A stretch of 37,074 nucleotides of DNA from Loktanella sp. M215 (GTDB taxonomy: Bacteria > Pseudomonadota > Alphaproteobacteria > Rhodobacterales > Rhodobacteraceae). The notes beneath the pieces were generated by a model, which saw only the letters and a program-made list of their open reading frames with translations, ran no database searches and was not told the DNA's origin. Position 1 is the stretch's first letter, and each line of letters starts with the position of its first letter. Positions 35,590 to 37,074 of this stretch are shown here, in pieces. The stretch is from positions 1 through 37,074 of the forward strand of contig NZ_WMEA01000003.1 of NCBI RefSeq assembly GCF_021735925.1, written 5' to 3'. A program made the translations under genes and the position numbers.

Positions 35590-36850
35590 CTTTGCGCAGG
35601 TCCTGCCCTTCGGTCAGCGACAGAATGTGCGGCCGCATCAGGCGGGCCACCTCGGCAAAAAACCGGCACTGCAACCGAATTGCCGAACTGTTTGTAAGCC
35701 TGTGTGTCCGAGACCGGGATCCGGAAGCTGTCGTCATAGCCCATCAGGCGTGCGCATTCCGCGCGGTGTCAGACGGCGCGGGTTCTGGCCCGGGCCACGG
35801 CTGACGAGGATCTCAGAGCCGTCCTTGTAGTAGCGTGCAGACAGTGTCCGCGAGATGCTGTCAGGCGTCACCAGACCGAACCCGAAAACCGTTGCCGGCC
35901 GCTTTGTGCTTGGCCGCGTATCCCTGCAGGTACTGCCAGAGCTTGTCGCTGAGCGTATATTTGTCGCTCACCTTTGCATCCGGGACCTACCGTGAAGTGA
36001 CTTTCAGGCACTTCAGTCCCGGTTCCAGGATGCAGAACGTCGCGCATACCGCGCCCCGCCCTGCCAGCCAGAACAAGATCATCGAAGGAAAAGCCGGTCT
36101 TTTCGCGGAAACCTACCATAACGATCCGTTCGCGGTGCTGAGGTACGAAGTTCGCTGCATCGATGATCCGGGTATGCAGCGTATAACCCAGCTCCTCAGT
36201 CAGCTTGCGTTTGATCACATCAAACGTGCGGCCCCTTGTCATGGCTTTTTGAGGTTCTTGACGTTCTCCAGCAGGAACGCTGCCGGCCGGGTGGTGCATC
36301 AGAACACGCAGCACGTCGAAGAACAACGTGCCCCGGGTTTCATCCTGAAATCCGTGTGCAGCCGGCCTAAAAGCATTCTTCTCTTGAGACGCCCGCGATG
36401 GAAAATGGCTGACAGGGAAAAGCGAACCTGCAACCAGAACGTCGTGCTCGGGGATGTCAGCTGGCGTCCACCTCACGGATCGTCACCCGCGATCGGCCGG
36501 TTGTCTGGGGAAGTTGGCGTGATAGGTCTTTCCACGGGCAAAGGCATCCCATTTCGGATGCGGTAAACACAACGCGCCCGCCCGCACTGGCCATCGCTTG
36601 CGCAATCCGCCATGATTCCGGCGAAGAAAGGGATCGATGAAGGTGAAGGCTCCTTCAGGTTGTGGGTGCGCCCTTGTGCGTATCGATATACGCACACGCA
36701 GCAGATCGATGACTTACCGTCCTGGGCGGTGCACTTCTTCGCCCCGTTTCCACCGGTAGACGTGGCCTTCAGAGTATCTCGAAAGGCACCTTAGCAGCCT
36801 CAGCCACACTCCAGCCTGTCACGCTGAACCAGCATTTCAAATTCGGTCAT
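35582..36850 (-). CDS. dcm: HTH-C5 methyltransferase (dcm), copy 2 (many frame errors)
   Basis: Counterpart of 9,663-10,884, about 47 bases longer because of insertions typical of the contig end. It supplies the correct reading at the copy-1 break (R-G-T-L-F-F-D-V) but is itself broken near 35,660, 35,760, 35,985, 36,245, 36,370, 36,420 and further upstream. Confidence 0.8.
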
Positions 36851-36871
36851 AGTGGTAAGCAGCTCCCAGTG

Positions 36872-36885
36872 CCCAGACATCTGGG
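36872..36885. promoter_or_regulatory. Candidate dcm operator, copy 2
   Basis: CCCAGACATCTGGG, identical to 10,904-10,917. Confidence 0.5.
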
Positions 36886-37022
36886 AATATTTCTGACACT
36901 GTGTAGTCGATCCCTCTCCAAAATATGCAAGAACATTGTAAAAACAAAGGAGCTGCTATATGTATTAACTTTCTTAAACTGCAGAGGCATCACAAACCAT
37001 CAGACCTGTGATGCTGAGACTA

Positions 37023-37074
37023 CTGACAGCCTCGCTTTTAGCCGCCACCAGAAAATCCATGCGTTCGTGCAAAA
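37023..37074 (-). CDS. parE: ParE-like toxin, 3' fragment (window edge, copy 2)
   Basis: Last bases of the gene complete at 11,043-11,345. An inserted C disrupts the stop region. Confidence 0.6.

Larger units (their letters stand above)
1..37074. other. Overlapping linear contig of a circular mobilizable plasmid (~25.9 kb)
   Basis: One replication initiator with iterons, one parA, one relaxase with oriT and no chromosomal housekeeping genes indicate a plasmid. The first ~11.14 kb recurs at the end of the window in the same orientation, as expected when an assembler walks past the starting point of a circle. Corresponding points differ by 25,930 at the start, 25,908-25,911 around the recombinase and caspase genes, 25,919 at vsr and about 25,966 at the second dcm start, so the unit is about 25.9 kb. 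A true tandem duplication or plasmid dimer is not formally excluded. Confidence 0.85.
25931..37074 (+). repeat. Terminal redundancy, copy 2
   Basis: Second pass over the same circle; position 25,931 corresponds to position 1. Copy 2 is good in its first ~4 kb, giving intact 306-, 157- and 173-aa genes, and deteriorates after about 35.6 kb, where insertions are frequent. This is the pattern of low-coverage contig ends. It stops inside the ParE-like toxin gene. Confidence 0.93.

Noticed and set aside
1..37074. Insertion sequences, tRNA or rRNA genes
   Set aside because: No transposase motifs, tRNA-like folds or rRNA segments were seen; the only recombinase is the tyrosine type.

Overview
The window reads as a small mobilizable plasmid from an alphaproteobacterium, most likely a Rhodobacteraceae/roseobacter-type host. 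The reasons are an RPA-type (RepA-like) initiator with iterons, a MobQ relaxase with an IncQ-type nick site, a TraD-family accessory protein with a VirD4/TraG coupling protein, a DUF6118-like membrane protein, and the GIGHNQPP-type motif seen in alphaproteobacterial proteins. Bases 1 to about 11,140 recur at about 25,931 to 37,074 in the same order and orientation. The copies are nearly identical but differ by many 1-3 base indels, mostly in homopolymers, and these are densest in the first ~2.5 kb and last ~1.5 kb. The simplest reading is a linear contig that runs about 1.43 times around one circle of about 25.9 kb, assembled from unpolished long reads. Most broken reading frames are therefore assembly errors. 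Where one copy is broken the other is usually intact, and I annotate both.

Layout of one circle, starting at position 1/25,931. (i) 0.4-2.6 kb: an unknown minus-strand cluster (ribbon-helix-helix protein, 157-aa protein, ~68-aa protein, 306-aa protein). (ii) 3.2-4.1 kb: a 76-aa and a 196-aa unknown protein. (iii) 4.5-5.15 kb: a tyrosine recombinase with its own promoter. (iv) 5.2-7.6 kb: a minus-strand set of a 47-aa membrane protein, a two-domain winged-helix protein and a caspase-like protease. (v) 7.9-10.9 kb: a complete restriction-modification set (HTH-C5 methyltransferase, Vsr nickase, MvaI/BcnI-like endonuclease). (vi) 11.0-11.6 kb: a ParD/ParE-type toxin-antitoxin pair. (vii) 11.8-12.75 kb: parA and a small partner gene, bracketed by ATCCGGTA repeats. 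(viii) 12.75-14.06 kb: rep and an iteron origin with AT-rich repeats and a perfect DnaA box. (ix) 14.1-18.9 kb: the mobilization region (DUF6118-like protein, coupling protein, TraD-like protein, oriT, MobQ relaxase). (x) 19.1-24.4 kb: an AT-rich four-gene operon encoding a second C5 methyltransferase, a phosphoribosyltransferase-like protein, an ORC/CDC6-like AAA+ ATPase and an unknown protein with a CARF-like D-x-T-S motif. (xi) 24.7-25.9 kb: a SEC-C zinc-motif methyltransferase and a 45-aa ORF.

Replication, partition and the toxin-antitoxin pair keep the plasmid. The mobilization genes would let it move with a helper's type IV secretion system. Much of the rest looks like conflict or defence cargo: restriction-modification, a caspase-like protease locus, and the methyltransferase-PRTase-AAA+ operon. 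That operon, with genes joined by 4-base overlaps and a base composition unlike the GC-rich mobilization region, is the best candidate for a little-described system. Its ATPase and methyltransferase look broken, but each is restored by single-base homopolymer corrections.
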